Source: Heliopora coerulea (taxonomy: Eukaryota; Cnidaria; Anthozoa; Scleralcyonacea; Helioporidae). Taken from it: 64,000 nucleotides of DNA. The notes beneath the pieces are model-generated. The model made no database searches, was not told where the DNA came from, and saw only the letters and a list, made by a program, of their open reading frames with translations. The position numbers and the translations under genes were made by a program. Of the stretch, positions 1 through 11,173 are shown piece after piece; the first letter of the stretch is position 1, and every line of letters begins with the position of its first letter. Where the stretch lies: assembly GCA_030142905.1 (NCBI GenBank), contig JASJOG010000026.1, positions 641,001 to 705,000 of the forward strand. The letters run 5' to 3'.

Positions 1-3000
1 TGCCTACGCAGCACTCCATTTTTACTTCACAAAATGGTTTTCTTATAATATAGACAAAGCGGTTGAACGATCCAACATTTGTCGTTCCTCCTCGTTTGCT
101 GCGTAAATGTTTCACCGAAATGGAACTTTCATCCAACCAACTTTGCCGGACCAACAAATGTTTGCTAGTGTTGTACATCAATGTTTGAACTCTAACCCGC
201 CCCAGATAATTTTCTATGTTTAAACGCTATTAAATCTGTTACATGTATGCAGGTGACGTGTATAACTGTCTTATACTTTACAATTAATTTTGTTGGAAAA
301 TTGGTCGTATAAGACACTATACCTAAGTACGGCATATCTTATCTGATATATTAACGCACATATCAACGTCATCATCCAAGGAAACGCGAAATCTCGACAT
401 TTCCTAGAATTCTTGGACAAAGGCGGAAGTTTGTTAATTTCTGTAACATCCTGTGTGGTGCTTGACACGTGAAATTTTTGCGGCGATTCTTATTCCATAT
501 ATGATTGCGAATCGAAGTTGCTTGTTTTAACTACAAACGATTTCACTCCAATACCTCCGCCATTCTATTGCGAGTTTTACGAGAAATCAAGCTACGAGTT
601 TATTCTAGGCGACATGTAACGGGCTTTTATCACCTTTTTACCCGCGAGAAGCAACAGAGAAGAAGGTTAAAGGAAGAAACCTACAAAGAAACACCACAAT
701 CAGCTTTTGACTTGGTCGATGGAATCACTGATAAAGTCGTAGCAAGAATCCTGAGGAAATCGACGCAACAACGATATATAACTGTTGACCAAATAGCAGT
801 GAGATAGCCTGTGGATTGTACTAGCAATTACAAATTGCTGTCATGTCGGCGATAAATATTGCCGACCAAATTTAGGTGAAGCCCACTGGCATAAACGGGT
901 CAAACTGATAAGCATGTATGGCGCAGCAGTAGGTTACTACAAAGGCAATTAGTTGTTCCCTGATGTGAAATGTCATTTCGTCAGAATGATATGTCCGGTT
1001 AAATGAAATCATAGATTGACCTCTCTTCGGAACGAAAATAAGTTCATATATTGATGAATTGCTGAGCACGTATAGATGACGTTATCATGATCAATTTTGC
1101 AGTTTGTCTGAGTCTTACGAATTCTAGGTCCCAAACCGTAGACAGGTTGGAGAATTCTTTCAAGTCGATTTTCGTTTGTTAGTCTGATTGATACTCTTAA
1201 GAATGGCATCTGAGCGCAGCATTAGTCCTGTGTCCAGGCTGCTTTAGGCTTATCTTATTCTCTGTTATGGTTATGTGAATTCTCAGTGAATCGAGAATTT
1301 ATTCATATATGAAAGCCAGATGCAATAAATTGAAGTATTAAACTAGGTATAATAGTTTGTCTTTAGAATAAAATTATAAAAGATAAGGAAAGTTGAATTG
1401 TTCAAAAAGTAATCAATCTTTGAAACAACTATTCTACATTCCCTTAAACATGAAAGGGAAGGTCTAGTAAGAGAAAGAAATTTGTTTTCAAATTCATGAA
1501 ATAGCGGCTAAATAGACCTCGTATATTTTGCTTATTGCTCCTTTGGGCCCGAAAACCACGTTCAGTTTACCTATAATTGAATCATAAAAACAGACATGGT
1601 TAGAAAGGCGGAAATTTACCTTTTAAAGTTGGGAAAGGGGAAAGCTTTTTAAATGTCCGACAGGTTTGGTTATTTAGCCAATGCATGATGGTCTCTCTGG
1701 AAATGATCAAAAATAAAGGAAAGCTGTTCGAATTATTAAGATTAGCTTATATCAGATGATTTAAGACATTAAGAAGTCAAATTCAGTAGTCGAGGTAAAA
1801 GCTGTAATAAAATATTGGAAACTCCGAAATGCACCATCTTTATATAATCAAAATGCGAGTAGAAACAATAAGAATTCTATTGATTACGTAATATTTTAAC
1901 TTCACATTGTCATATAAGTCATTATCAAGCCTAGTCACAAAAGATATTTATAAGAATGGATTGTAAACAAGCTTTTGTAATTAATGAAAAAGTGGTTACT
2001 TGTTTATTATTCTTTTATGAGAATCTGAAGTAACAGCCTAGCCTTTTGATTGAGCTTCCAGTTCACAAGAGCCGTAGCTGACCAACGAGAGCATTTAGGC
2101 TAGTTAATAAGCCCCTAAAAGAATATCAAACCTTTGTTTGTCGACATTGACGTTTGATATGAACATTCTCTTTAATTTATCTACATCTGTAAATACATTT
2201 AGTTATTATTACAAATCAGCTATCCTAAAGTAAAACCTACATAAATGTTTGTTCTGGCGCTATTGCTTCGTCTTCTCATCAATTGTGCGATCTTTTTTTT
2301 TTTCGCAGAAAACACGACCTTTTGAATTATTCAGAAAAATCGTGCCAACGTTCTGATTGGTTGATGGTTTTCCCGCCACAACACAACAAAATGGTCTTCG
2401 ACAAACTCTCCGAAACTCTGGCGTTTGGACGTTTTGCTAACAGAATAAACTCTGAATGAGCAAGATAAGGGAGATGCAATGTACAGGAACGTCGTTGTGA
2501 ATAACTCATGTGAGAACTAAAAGGTAGGGGATACGTTAACATTTCAAACAATATTCCATTTTCAAATACAAAGCATGTAGTAAACTTGTGAAGTAATAGT
2601 GGTAGTTTTGTTATTCTATCGGCTTCAATCCGTGTTCTTCAACCTAGTACTTGTCAAATCTCAACACTTATGTCATAAACAAATTACATCAGGTAAACAC
2701 TTTGTACGATATTTTATTCGCTCGTCGGAAAGTATTTTAAATACATCCCACTTTGCAAGAAAAAAATCATAAGGCTTGCGTTTACTCTGAAGTAGTCTAT
2801 GCCTGTTGTACTGTTTTTCAAAAAAAGACTCTCTTTCGTCTTGTTAAAGAAAAAATTGATATCTATCGTTAACACGGCGAAGATGTCATTCATGTTTGAG
2901 TGTTATCATCGCCTCTCGAGTCGAAAATATAGTTTTTCCTTGTCACTTGAGTTAAATCAATTGGAAGTGAAGTCCGAAGATCCATTATTTATGTTGTAGC

Positions 3001-3372
3001 GGGTATGTCATCGATTTCTGCATGTATGATAAAAAGAACCATCCTTGGCCTTTAGGGATTAAGACTTCCATCTTCTCGTGTCAACAATATCTTTCTGTCG
3101 TGATTACCAGTTACACTCGAAGGTGTAATTGGTAATTTCGTTACAGTCATGTAATATCTACTATTTAGAAAATGTGTTTTTCACACAAACGTCCTGATGC
3201 ACATGTGACATAGCATGGTTCAAAATTTAACTTGTGAAACCTTGGTAAATAAAGGCAGCCTTTCACAAAAAATGGAATCGGTAGTTTTGCATGTGAAATA
3301 ACGGAATAACGTGTGAAACTGCACGGTACGTTTTCGTAAGAAATAATTACCTTTTGCCGTAGAGCGTGAAAT
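1..3372. other. No supportable gene; AT-rich intergenic DNA
   Basis: No ORF here shows a recognisable domain or a splice structure I can defend. A Lys/Arg-rich 100-codon ORF at 505-807 (plus) has no recognisable family. Positions 60-180 carry repeated CAACATTTGT / CCAACAAATG motifs. These recur near 15090-15300 and suggest a dispersed repeat. Confidence 0.6.
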
Positions 3373-4140
3373 TCACTCGAAGTGAGAGTTTGCCGAAGAC
3401 AGACTACAGTCATCTAAATCCCATAACAGGCCAAGTTCAGGATAATCTTCATTCGCCATTTTCTCGTTGGTATTACCGTGTGCTGCGCTCACGTTACTTG
3501 TGCCGGCAAAACATTTATTATCGCTTGGCGTGCAAGATGGCGTGCCATAATTCATATCTCCATAAAGGAAATTCGAAATACTGGAGGAACCACATGGTAA
3601 CTCGCACTTCATATTTCCATCCTCCAAAAGATCAAGAACAGTTTGAAAATCCGAGATTGAATCTTCGGAGTGAAGAAAACTGTCATCTGAGGAAGAGTAA
3701 CTGTCATCCGAGGAAATTCGTCCTCGGGTAAAGCATCCCGGTATATTCCACTGGAATTTAGGACAAGGAGGAACATCTCCGGTGGTAACAGTTTGTGAGA
3801 ACGAGTTCTCGACGTTATTTGGCAACCATGTGACGTCATCTTGGATTCTAAAAGAAGGTATTTTTTCAAGAAGGCATCCATTACTGACATCAAATACTGG
3901 CCAATTACTTAACCCCTCTGTGTCAAACAAATGCTGAGCAGCTGCTTCTTCAATAGAATTGTTTGGAAAAACAAACTCGGTGGTATCTCGCTGGGGTGTA
4001 AAATCAGGGCTGAAAACCGCATCAGGCGTTCTCACAGGTTGGTCGGCAAAGTGAAAGCTGCTCGCTTGCGGCCCAGATTGGAGTGGGTCAGCAGATTTCT
4101 TGACTGCAGACATGCTCGTTCCACTTGACAGGCTTTCCAT
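3373..4140 (-). CDS. Acidic Ser/Asp-rich protein of unknown family, possible activation domain
   Basis: A 255-codon open frame runs from ATG at 4140 to a stop at 3373. I do not recognise the family. The first ~100 residues are Ser/Thr/Pro/Phe-rich. The middle has a dense Ser/Asp run (DDSYSSSDDSFLHSEDS), followed by alternating acidic and hydrophobic patches (DFQTVLDLLED and, near the end, LGLLWDLDD). Such patches resemble transactivation domains; this is an inference from composition. The frame stays open upstream of the ATG to 4188, where a CTAG|GTTACC acceptor could start the exon, preceded by an in-frame TAG. The ORF may therefore be the last exon of a longer gene. The IRF DNA-binding exon lies 6.6 kb upstream on the same strand and lacks a C-terminal part, but joining the two directly at the best donor breaks the frame, so an intermediate exon would be needed. 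Confidence 0.6.
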   Translation of the reverse strand: MESLSSGTSMSAVKKSADPLQSGPQASSFHFADQPVRTPDAVFSPDFTPQRDTTEFVFPNNSIEEAAAQHLFDTEGLSNWPVFDVSNGCLLEKIPSFRIQDDVTWLPNNVENSFSQTVTTGDVPPCPKFQWNIPGCFTRGRISSDDSYSSSDDSFLHSEDSISDFQTVLDLLEDGNMKCELPCGSSSISNFLYGDMNYGTPSCTPSDNKCFAGTSNVSAAHGNTNEKMANEDYPELGLLWDLDDCSLSSANSHFE

Positions 4141-4188
4141 GCGAGTTCCACGAAAACCTTTCCTCGGAAATACAGCGCCCTTGGTAAC

Positions 4189-5640
4189 CTAGAATAAATT
4201 TATTACGTTGGAATAGAAGTGTCGGTGGCTTTTGATTGACAACACAAAAGTAAGTTTTACTTCAAAATTACTACTTTTGGGCTCGTTCTTCTTATGTCTT
4301 TTAACTCCCAAGACAAAAATTGTGATTCATTTGGCCCGAAAGAAAATGCGATTAACCTACACCAACGACATCAAGACAGCGAGTCGACAATGGCGCAGTT
4401 TTCACGTAGTCACGTTAACGACAAGTATAAGAACGCGCAAAAAATCATCGAGGGTGATTAAGCTCAGTTTTCAACTAATACTATTATAACGAAAGATTCA
4501 AAAGTAGTTAGGAAAGGGGCATCCTGATGAGTGCCTGGCGGAGTTTCCGTAAAGTTAAAACGAAATAATGAAAAGTTCGAAAGAATACCAAGAAGCCGAA
4601 TTCGTGTCAATCTGATCTTCAACCAGAACGTGATAAGACTGCCCGACATTTGTGTATTAGATGCAGAATTAGTTATTTTATGTTAATCAAGACAATCCGC
4701 TGTAACTGTTGTCGAGCTCGAACGACTCAAAAACTGTTTTTAAGATCATGACCGGGATCAAAACCGTAACCTTACCAGCCAACAATTCAGGCTACAAGAA
4801 AATGGATGATCACCTAAAGTGAAGGACGTATACAAATGATGAATTTTTGATGACCGGTGAGACATACTCCACCATTGTTCTACATGGTCTGGGATGGAAA
4901 GGAATGGTTATGCATGTGTACAACGCGTCTCTTTTTTTGACCAGTGAGACACTGACCATCCAGCTACAAGGACTGGATGATCAGCGACAACTACATATTG
5001 GTCCAACTCCGACAAACCGATTTCTTGTGATACGTTCCGACCATTATACCAGCAAGACCCCATGATGAGCAAAGGTGACAAATGAAAAGTGTACTTGGAG
5101 GATAGCATGCAAGGTCTCGCACTACATAACCAGCATACTCGATTTATCATCGTTCATAAACGTGAATGACATCATGGTAGTGCCAATTTTATGCTAGCGA
5201 CGATAAACCAAACTTTGTTGTGCTGGGATCGACGGTAGTCGAAGCCATAGACTGCTGATGATCAGGAAAACTTTTTCTTGGATTACTAATTTGCTCAGGG
5301 CCGCAGATGTCTCACTCAGAACTTAAATGCGGGACTGGCAGGTCCGTATAATCAATTTTTTTTAATCCAACTATTAGAATGCTTTTCGATGTAACGTTTG
5401 ACGTACATGCTGTTAATCAAAGCGATTGTCTTTTCGTTCTCTAAAGAAGTTAAGTATTTGCATGAAAAAGCAAATAGCACAAAGTGTTCTTGTTCTTGTT
5501 GTTTTTGACAAACTTAATCATGAGAGCCGATCATTGCTTATTCATGATCAATATGGATGTTGTGTTTTTGATCTTCGGTCTAGAGTGAAAGATGAACACT
5601 GTTTACAGGTGTTATGGCCACACACTGACAGCAACATTTA
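4189..5640. other. Intergenic or intronic DNA, no gene seen
   Basis: No convincing ORF. Around 4740-5160, words such as 'gaccagtgagacac', 'ggatgatcagcgac' and 'accagc' recur at irregular spacing, like the degenerate repeats at 12.9-13.6 kb. If the IRF exon and the acidic ORF belong to one gene, this is intron. Confidence 0.4.
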
Positions 5641-5855
5641 AAATCCGAGTAAGGAGCATAAGAGCCCACCATATTGCCTTAAACAACATCACGGAAACAT
5701 ATTATTTTAGGAATATTTAATAACTGACGTTTCGTTACATGTTACGAAACATGTAACGAAACGTTAGTTATTAAATATTCCTAAAATAATATGTTTCCGT
5801 GAGACTGTTTTTTGAAGCACTTCGCTGGGCTCTTATATTCCTTACTCGGATTCGA
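5641..5855. repeat. Nested foldback (long inverted repeat)
   Basis: Inner arms 5689-5743 and 5748-5802 are 55 bp each, separated by only 4 nt, with one mismatch that I can find. Outer segments 5641-5668 and 5826-5854 (ggctcttat...ccttactcgga) are also inverted copies of each other. The whole block could fold into one long hairpin. Words from the right half (cgaaacgt; ggctcttatatt) recur at 61405-61470, so this belongs to a dispersed family. It has no coding capacity; a MITE/foldback element is the likely class. Confidence 0.8.
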
Positions 5856-6539
5856 TTTCCGTCTGGTGTTTCATTAGCAACAACATTTAAAATCACATAG
5901 AGTCTTTGAAATTTTGTTTAATTTTCAAGAATCGTTTGCTTAAAAAGTTTAACGTTTAATGATTTATTGGTCACAGCCGTGGGTAATGAGAAATAGGTGG
6001 TCTGGACATGAGACAATACTGGTTTTGCTGTCATTATATACTTGTATGAAAATCATTCTAAAAAGCCGCTTGTTTGGATTAACGTCGACCGAAAACTTTA
6101 ACTGAGGGACGGATATTTGCTTGGAAAAATACAAATGGCTTAAGATGTCCACAGACCTTGCATAACGAGACAAGTACAAGACTGGCTTTCTACGTTTCAC
6201 TGCCCTTCAAAGTTTTACTAAGAGAATTTCCGTCATTTTATCGCGTCGTCAACCACTTATGCTGTTCTATGGTCGCCAAGTTTAGACCCTGCGATTTCTT
6301 GTTGTACTTAAAATACACGGAAACGAGTTGCAACTTACCTTTGCAGACGAGGCTCCATTTTTGCGTTCACGTCTAATTTCTGCAAGAGATGAAAATCACA
6401 CGTAAAACGGATAGTTTGATGAAAACGACTAAGTATACAGGAGAAGCGTGTGAGAAATATCTCGCAAGGCAGTGAAGAATACAAAGTTATTTGACCTTCG
6501 CTTGGAAGAAACCTGAACTATGGACGTTTTGGCTAAGGT

Positions 6540-9130
6540 TCAACTACAAGATGGTCTGTATATATTGAAGAGTATGGAATGTATGGAATAGTATGGAATA
6601 TTTCTATGAGAGATGCATGTATGGGATTTAATGGCAAGGAGTATGGAAAGCTAACTAAAGCTGGAAGGTTGATCAAGAAATCGAGGTAAATGCTCTTATT
6701 GATTCTGAAATAACCGAAACACTTACATCTCATAGATAAGCGCAAAGATGCCGCGAGAATTTCTCGTCCACTTGAAGTAAATAAAGTTCATACGTTGTTC
6801 CCAGCTGGCTGGGTACCTGAACTGGTAGCGCGGTGGTCTGGTTACCAGAAGCAATGAGTTCAAATCCCCACCAAGTCGACATGTTTTTAACTTTTAATAG
6901 ACAATCTCCGCGTAAGATAATCATGAAATTTTATCTTCACGTTGCCCATTGCACCCTATTAACTTAAAAAAATTTTACTCTATCGTAAAACACTGCCTAC
7001 GAAACATTCCACGTTTATGTTATCGCGTAAGAGATTTTGATGATGAAGAGTATGGAAGATTTGTGGGCATTCAGGTTGTCGGAGATGCTAGAAAGGATGA
7101 GAATTTCTAGCAATGAAGAGTATAAAGATGTTGTAGGTACCTCTGTGGCTAATAATAAAAAGTGTAAGGTGGTTTTATGATGAAGAATGTGTATGGAAAT
7201 TGGTTGAACGTATTTGCGAGCATTAATAACTGTATGGTTTGACGATGAGAATACACACAGGTATACTGTGGAAATTTCTGAGACAACGAATGAATATTTT
7301 GAGATGGCTGAATGGTAAAAAATAATAGGGTCGATAATTCTCTGTGATATCAGAAATACTGTGAGACAATTTCATGGTAATGAATATCAAGAGTGTAGGA
7401 AGTCTTTACCATTGTGAAGTGGCTTGATGATGAAGGGTATGGATGGAGCACAAATATGTCTATTAAAGATGACGTGAAGTTGTATAATTTGATGGTGATG
7501 AAGAAGATTACGACAGCGCAGGTATTTCTATGACAAAGAACGAAAAATTGAGATAGTTTTATGTAGAAGGACGTGCAAGGACTGCAGAAGTGTTTGTGAG
7601 AGAATATAAACTGACTGAGATGGCTTCTTGGTGATAAATATTAAAACAGTGTTAGAATTTCTGTGTGAATGAAGAATAGAAGATGGTTTAATGATGAAGA
7701 ATATGGAAACAGTGGGCTTATTTCTATATGAAACAATGAAAATTATTCAATAATTTCATGTTGAAAAATGCGAAAATATTACATGCGAATAAATCTGTTA
7801 GCAATACTAATCATAAAGCGTGAGATTGTCTTGAAGATGACCTGCATGAAGGCAGATGTATTAATTCTTCGAGAGATACTAAATGGTGAAATATTTTTTT
7901 GATGATTAAATGATAATGATAGATGGGGATATTTCTGTGAGTTATATCGAGTAGTGTAAGGTATGGCTGGATAATGAAGAATAGAGTGGAAATCACTGTG
8001 AGAGTTATGGGAAGAAAAATATGGTTTATTTAAAGAATATGGAGATAGAGTACATATTTCCACCAGAGATGTTAAATAATGTGAGATGATTTCATGAGCA
8101 AGAATATGTAGGTAGTGGCGATATTTTGTGAGAAATATCGACGATTGTGAGATGGTTTGATGATGAAGAATACGAAACTATCGTGGGTTCAATTGGGAGA
8201 GATAATGATGAGTGTAAAATGGTTTCATAGTAAAAGATACAAAAGAGGAGCAGATGGATACTTCTGTAAGAGATAATAACGAAGGATACTTTGTACTGTG
8301 ACGATAAAGAGTATGAAGTAATTTTAAATATTCCAGTGAGAGATGTTTCAGCGTTTGAAATAGGTTGAGGATGGGAAATATGATGATAATATTGATATAT
8401 CACTGGGATATCATGAAAAGGAGAAGAGTGTGAGATGATACGGCTCGACAGTGACAAACATGAAGATTGTATATGAACTTACCTATGAGATATTGAGAAG
8501 TTCGAGATGGTTTGATGCCGGAAAATATAAAAAGAGAAAACGGCTGTATCTCTTTAAAAGATAGCGAAGAACGTGACAATTTGATTATGAAAAATTGGAA
8601 GCAAGTATGCCTTACCATGAGGTACATTGAAAACAAAAGGTTTAGATGGTTTCTTGGAGAAGACTACAAATAAACTGTGAAGTTTTCTCGGTAAGATCAT
8701 GAGGGCTCTGAAATCTTGTTGTCATGAAGAGTATGAAGACAGATTCTGCGTTTCTTTGAGAGTTGGTTTACAATGAGAGATGGCTTTATGGTGAAAAAAC
8801 AAACAAACATGGGGCTGGGTATTTCTGAGGACATGATGACGAATTGAAATCTGTTAGAATTACTGTCCAGTGTGAGATGGTTTTACGGTGAAAACCACAG
8901 ACAAGGGCTGGACAATTTTCTGGGACCGTAACGACGAACTGAAATGGTTATGTAATGGTGGGTACGACATATCTCCATACAAAGTATTGACAGGCGTGAG
9001 CAGAGAGTAATATAAATCTCTGAAAAAGATAAAGAAGCTAAGAAAGGATGGTGATGAAGAGTAGTAAGGATTGTTGATCTTTTTGCCAGACATAGCAAGA
9101 AGTATGAGATGTAGTTTGATGGTTTATACT
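6540..9130. repeat. Degenerate tandem repeat, unit roughly 100 bp
   Basis: The same words return in the same order across about 2.6 kb: 'gtgagatggttt', 'gatgatgaagaatatgga', then 'tatttctgtgagagataatga'. Spacing between 'gatggttt'-type words is around 90-110 bp. Copies are highly diverged with indels, which suggests an old satellite-like array. A tRNA-derived SINE interrupts it near its left edge. Short minus-strand ORFs inside (for example 8092-8457) are by-products of the repeat. Beyond the array, 5856-6540 and 9131-10621 hold no gene I can support. Confidence 0.65.
6738..6895 (+). mobile_element. tRNA-derived SINE, copy 1
   Basis: A leader (gagaatttctcgtccacttga..taaataaa) is followed by a tRNA-like part: 'gaactggtagcg' resembling an A box and 'gagttcaaatccc' resembling a B box. 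A second copy at about 50875-51045 matches along the whole length, including the leader, which identifies an interspersed element rather than a tRNA gene. It lies within the degenerate tandem repeat. Confidence 0.6.
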
Positions 9131-9445
9131 ATAAGAGAATGTTGCTCTGTGCATAACATTATGAAGACTTCATATTGCTATGAAAGATACCAAACAGAAT
9201 GAGATTGACTAATGATTAGTCGGCCATTTTCTAGTACAAGTTCAAAAAATCTGTTACAATGAATTTAAGCCATCCTCCAACAATGTCTCTTGCTTGACAA
9301 TATCAACCACAGTTAGCTGATAAGCCAGCGAATGTAAGCTCGTTTAAAACATACTACGTTAACCAAGAGTTTAATTCGTAGGAGACGATTTTCACTCGAG
9401 CACAGAAAATTTAGAAAAAATTCTTAATGACATAAATAGAATAAA

Positions 9446-9448
<3 letters not shown>

Positions 9449-9492
<44 letters not shown>
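9449..9492. repeat. (AT)n microsatellite
   Basis: About 22 uninterrupted AT units. Further AT-rich and tatg-type low-complexity sequence follows to about 9780. Confidence 0.95.
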
Positions 9493-9495
<3 letters not shown>

Positions 9496-9767
9496 TGTAT
9501 ATTTCTATATAATTATGCATATACCTAGATATATGTGTTTATGTATATGATGTATGTATATATGTGTGTATGCATGTATGCATGAGTGAATGAATGAATT
9601 TATTGAGGGATATATGATTACATAGCCAGGTATATGTAATCATGGATAAATGTAAGCATGTGTACACGTGTATATATGCATATGTGTATATATGTATATG
9701 CGTACGTATGGAAACACATACTGTACATGTAATAAATTGTTTGCTAATGTCTGTCGATGAGTGTGTC

Positions 9768-9778
<11 letters not shown>

Positions 9779-9810
<32 letters not shown>
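9779..9810. repeat. (TG)n microsatellite
   Basis: About 16 uninterrupted TG units. On the minus strand they give the poly-(Thr-His) stretch of a 148-codon ORF at 9539-9985, which I treat as spurious. Confidence 0.95.
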
Positions 9811-9814
<4 letters not shown>

Positions 9815-10785
9815 AGGATACATTAAATTTACGTGGATTAGTGTGTGTATGTGTGTTTGTCTATGTATAATTTTATATAGGAACAATATAGTTCGAAGCT
9901 TAAACTTGCCAAGAGGGTGATAGATTGTATTATGTTGGTAAACTCGACTCTTTCGTTTACAATTGGGCTTGCTTTTTATACACATAGTGACGATCCCGTT
10001 AGAGTTAAGATAAATCCACCGTAAATACCATAAACTATAACTAGAAATGCCAGTGTTTCACTGTAACCGTTCACTTCTTCAATTCATCCAAATCACAAAA
10101 GTTAAACTATTTATCACCGGAATCGAATACACATGAATATTAGACTACTGTCCAATACAAACTAATAAGTATAAAGAAACAATCCCTTCTCACTTCAGAT
10201 CCATTGCAGTGACTAATCATTACCTACAGTTGAAAAAAAAGGGGGTTTGTATCTTAAATTAAGCAATTGAATGGTCAGCATGGTAATTTAAAAAGAAGAG
10301 CATAACTTATTCGGCCTTTCGCAGACACACGCGATTTCATTCAGGTTTTATCTCGAAGGGTTTGTCGTGTTTTGAACAAAAATAGCTCGGTGAGTTAACA
10401 AATTTCTTTAGTCCCTTCAGCTTCAGCAATGGGCAGAAGAACTAACCGTATAAAAATGACTCATTGGTTGTTTCCATACAATTCGGAATGAAGATGACAA
10501 CTAGTGTGTTCCATTGCAACGAAGACCGAAATCAAAGAACCTCTGCTTCAGGGACATTTTTATAAGAATTTACTGCAAGGTTCCTTAATGTTTTACAATT
10601 AACTCGCTTATACAAGTAAATTTAGAGGGACATGGATGTGTAGCTTTGCTTTCTGGGTTGAGGATACCGCAACTTAAACAATTGATTGCTGAATATTCCA
10701 TCTAAACATTCGTTATTATAATTGGGTGACCTCAATTGACCCCTTCGCTCTTTCCGGGAAGAATAGTCAATTCTTAAAACCCTAC

Positions 10786-11173
10786 CTGCAATACGTAAGT
10801 CTGTTTTTGGCGATGTCGTAGGCATTTTTACGACCTTGTAGACCCTGACAGCATCAACCCCCTTGGTTATTCTTCTATCTCTTAATTCGGAGAACCTCTC
10901 CGACCTCAGGTTCATCCTGAAATTAGTTTTGATATCCTTGTGGGCAAACGTGGCGCCCTGTTTGCCACGGCTGCGGCTGCACTCGTTCCTCCAAAGTTTG
11001 AAAAGGTCGCCGCACTCCGGTGTCCAAGCCTTAGAGCTGCCATGCGTCCAACGCACGGCAAAAACTTTTTCCGTTCTGTCGATCCAAAACGCATTTTTGG
11101 GGGAGCGATTCTGGTCAAGAACATCCAGCAACCACTCGCAAAACTGCGGTTCGGGTTTAGAAATAAGTGGCAT
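10786..11173 (-). CDS. IRF-family transcription factor, DNA-binding-domain exon (partial gene)
   Basis: The frame starts at ATG 11173, with an in-frame stop 48 nt upstream. Residues ~9-115 match the interferon regulatory factor DNA-binding domain. The tryptophan pentad is complete at W14, W30, W42, W50 and W61, with near-canonical spacing. The block ending DAVRVYKV closes the domain. A recognition-helix region aligns with the usual KANFRCAMNS: it reads KTNFRMNLRS, keeping Arg and Ser but with Met for the usual Cys and Arg for the usual Asn. IRFs are nuclear factors binding GAAA-type elements in immune and developmental genes. The open frame runs on to 10622, but its tail is not IRF-like. A CAG|GTAGGG donor at 10786/10785 probably ends the exon. 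The C-terminal exons are not securely identified; the acidic ORF at 3373-4188 is a candidate. No IRF-association domain is visible. Confidence 0.85.

Noticed and set aside
505..807. 100-codon Lys/Arg-rich plus-strand ORF
   Set aside because: No recognisable domain, no splice context, and length plausible by chance.
8092..8457. 121-codon minus-strand ORF, Ser/Ile/His-rich
   Set aside because: Lies wholly in the degenerate tandem repeat; neighbouring repeats give similar ORFs.
9539..9985. 148-codon minus-strand ORF with Thr-His repeats
   Set aside because: Generated by the TG microsatellite and tatg-rich low-complexity sequence.
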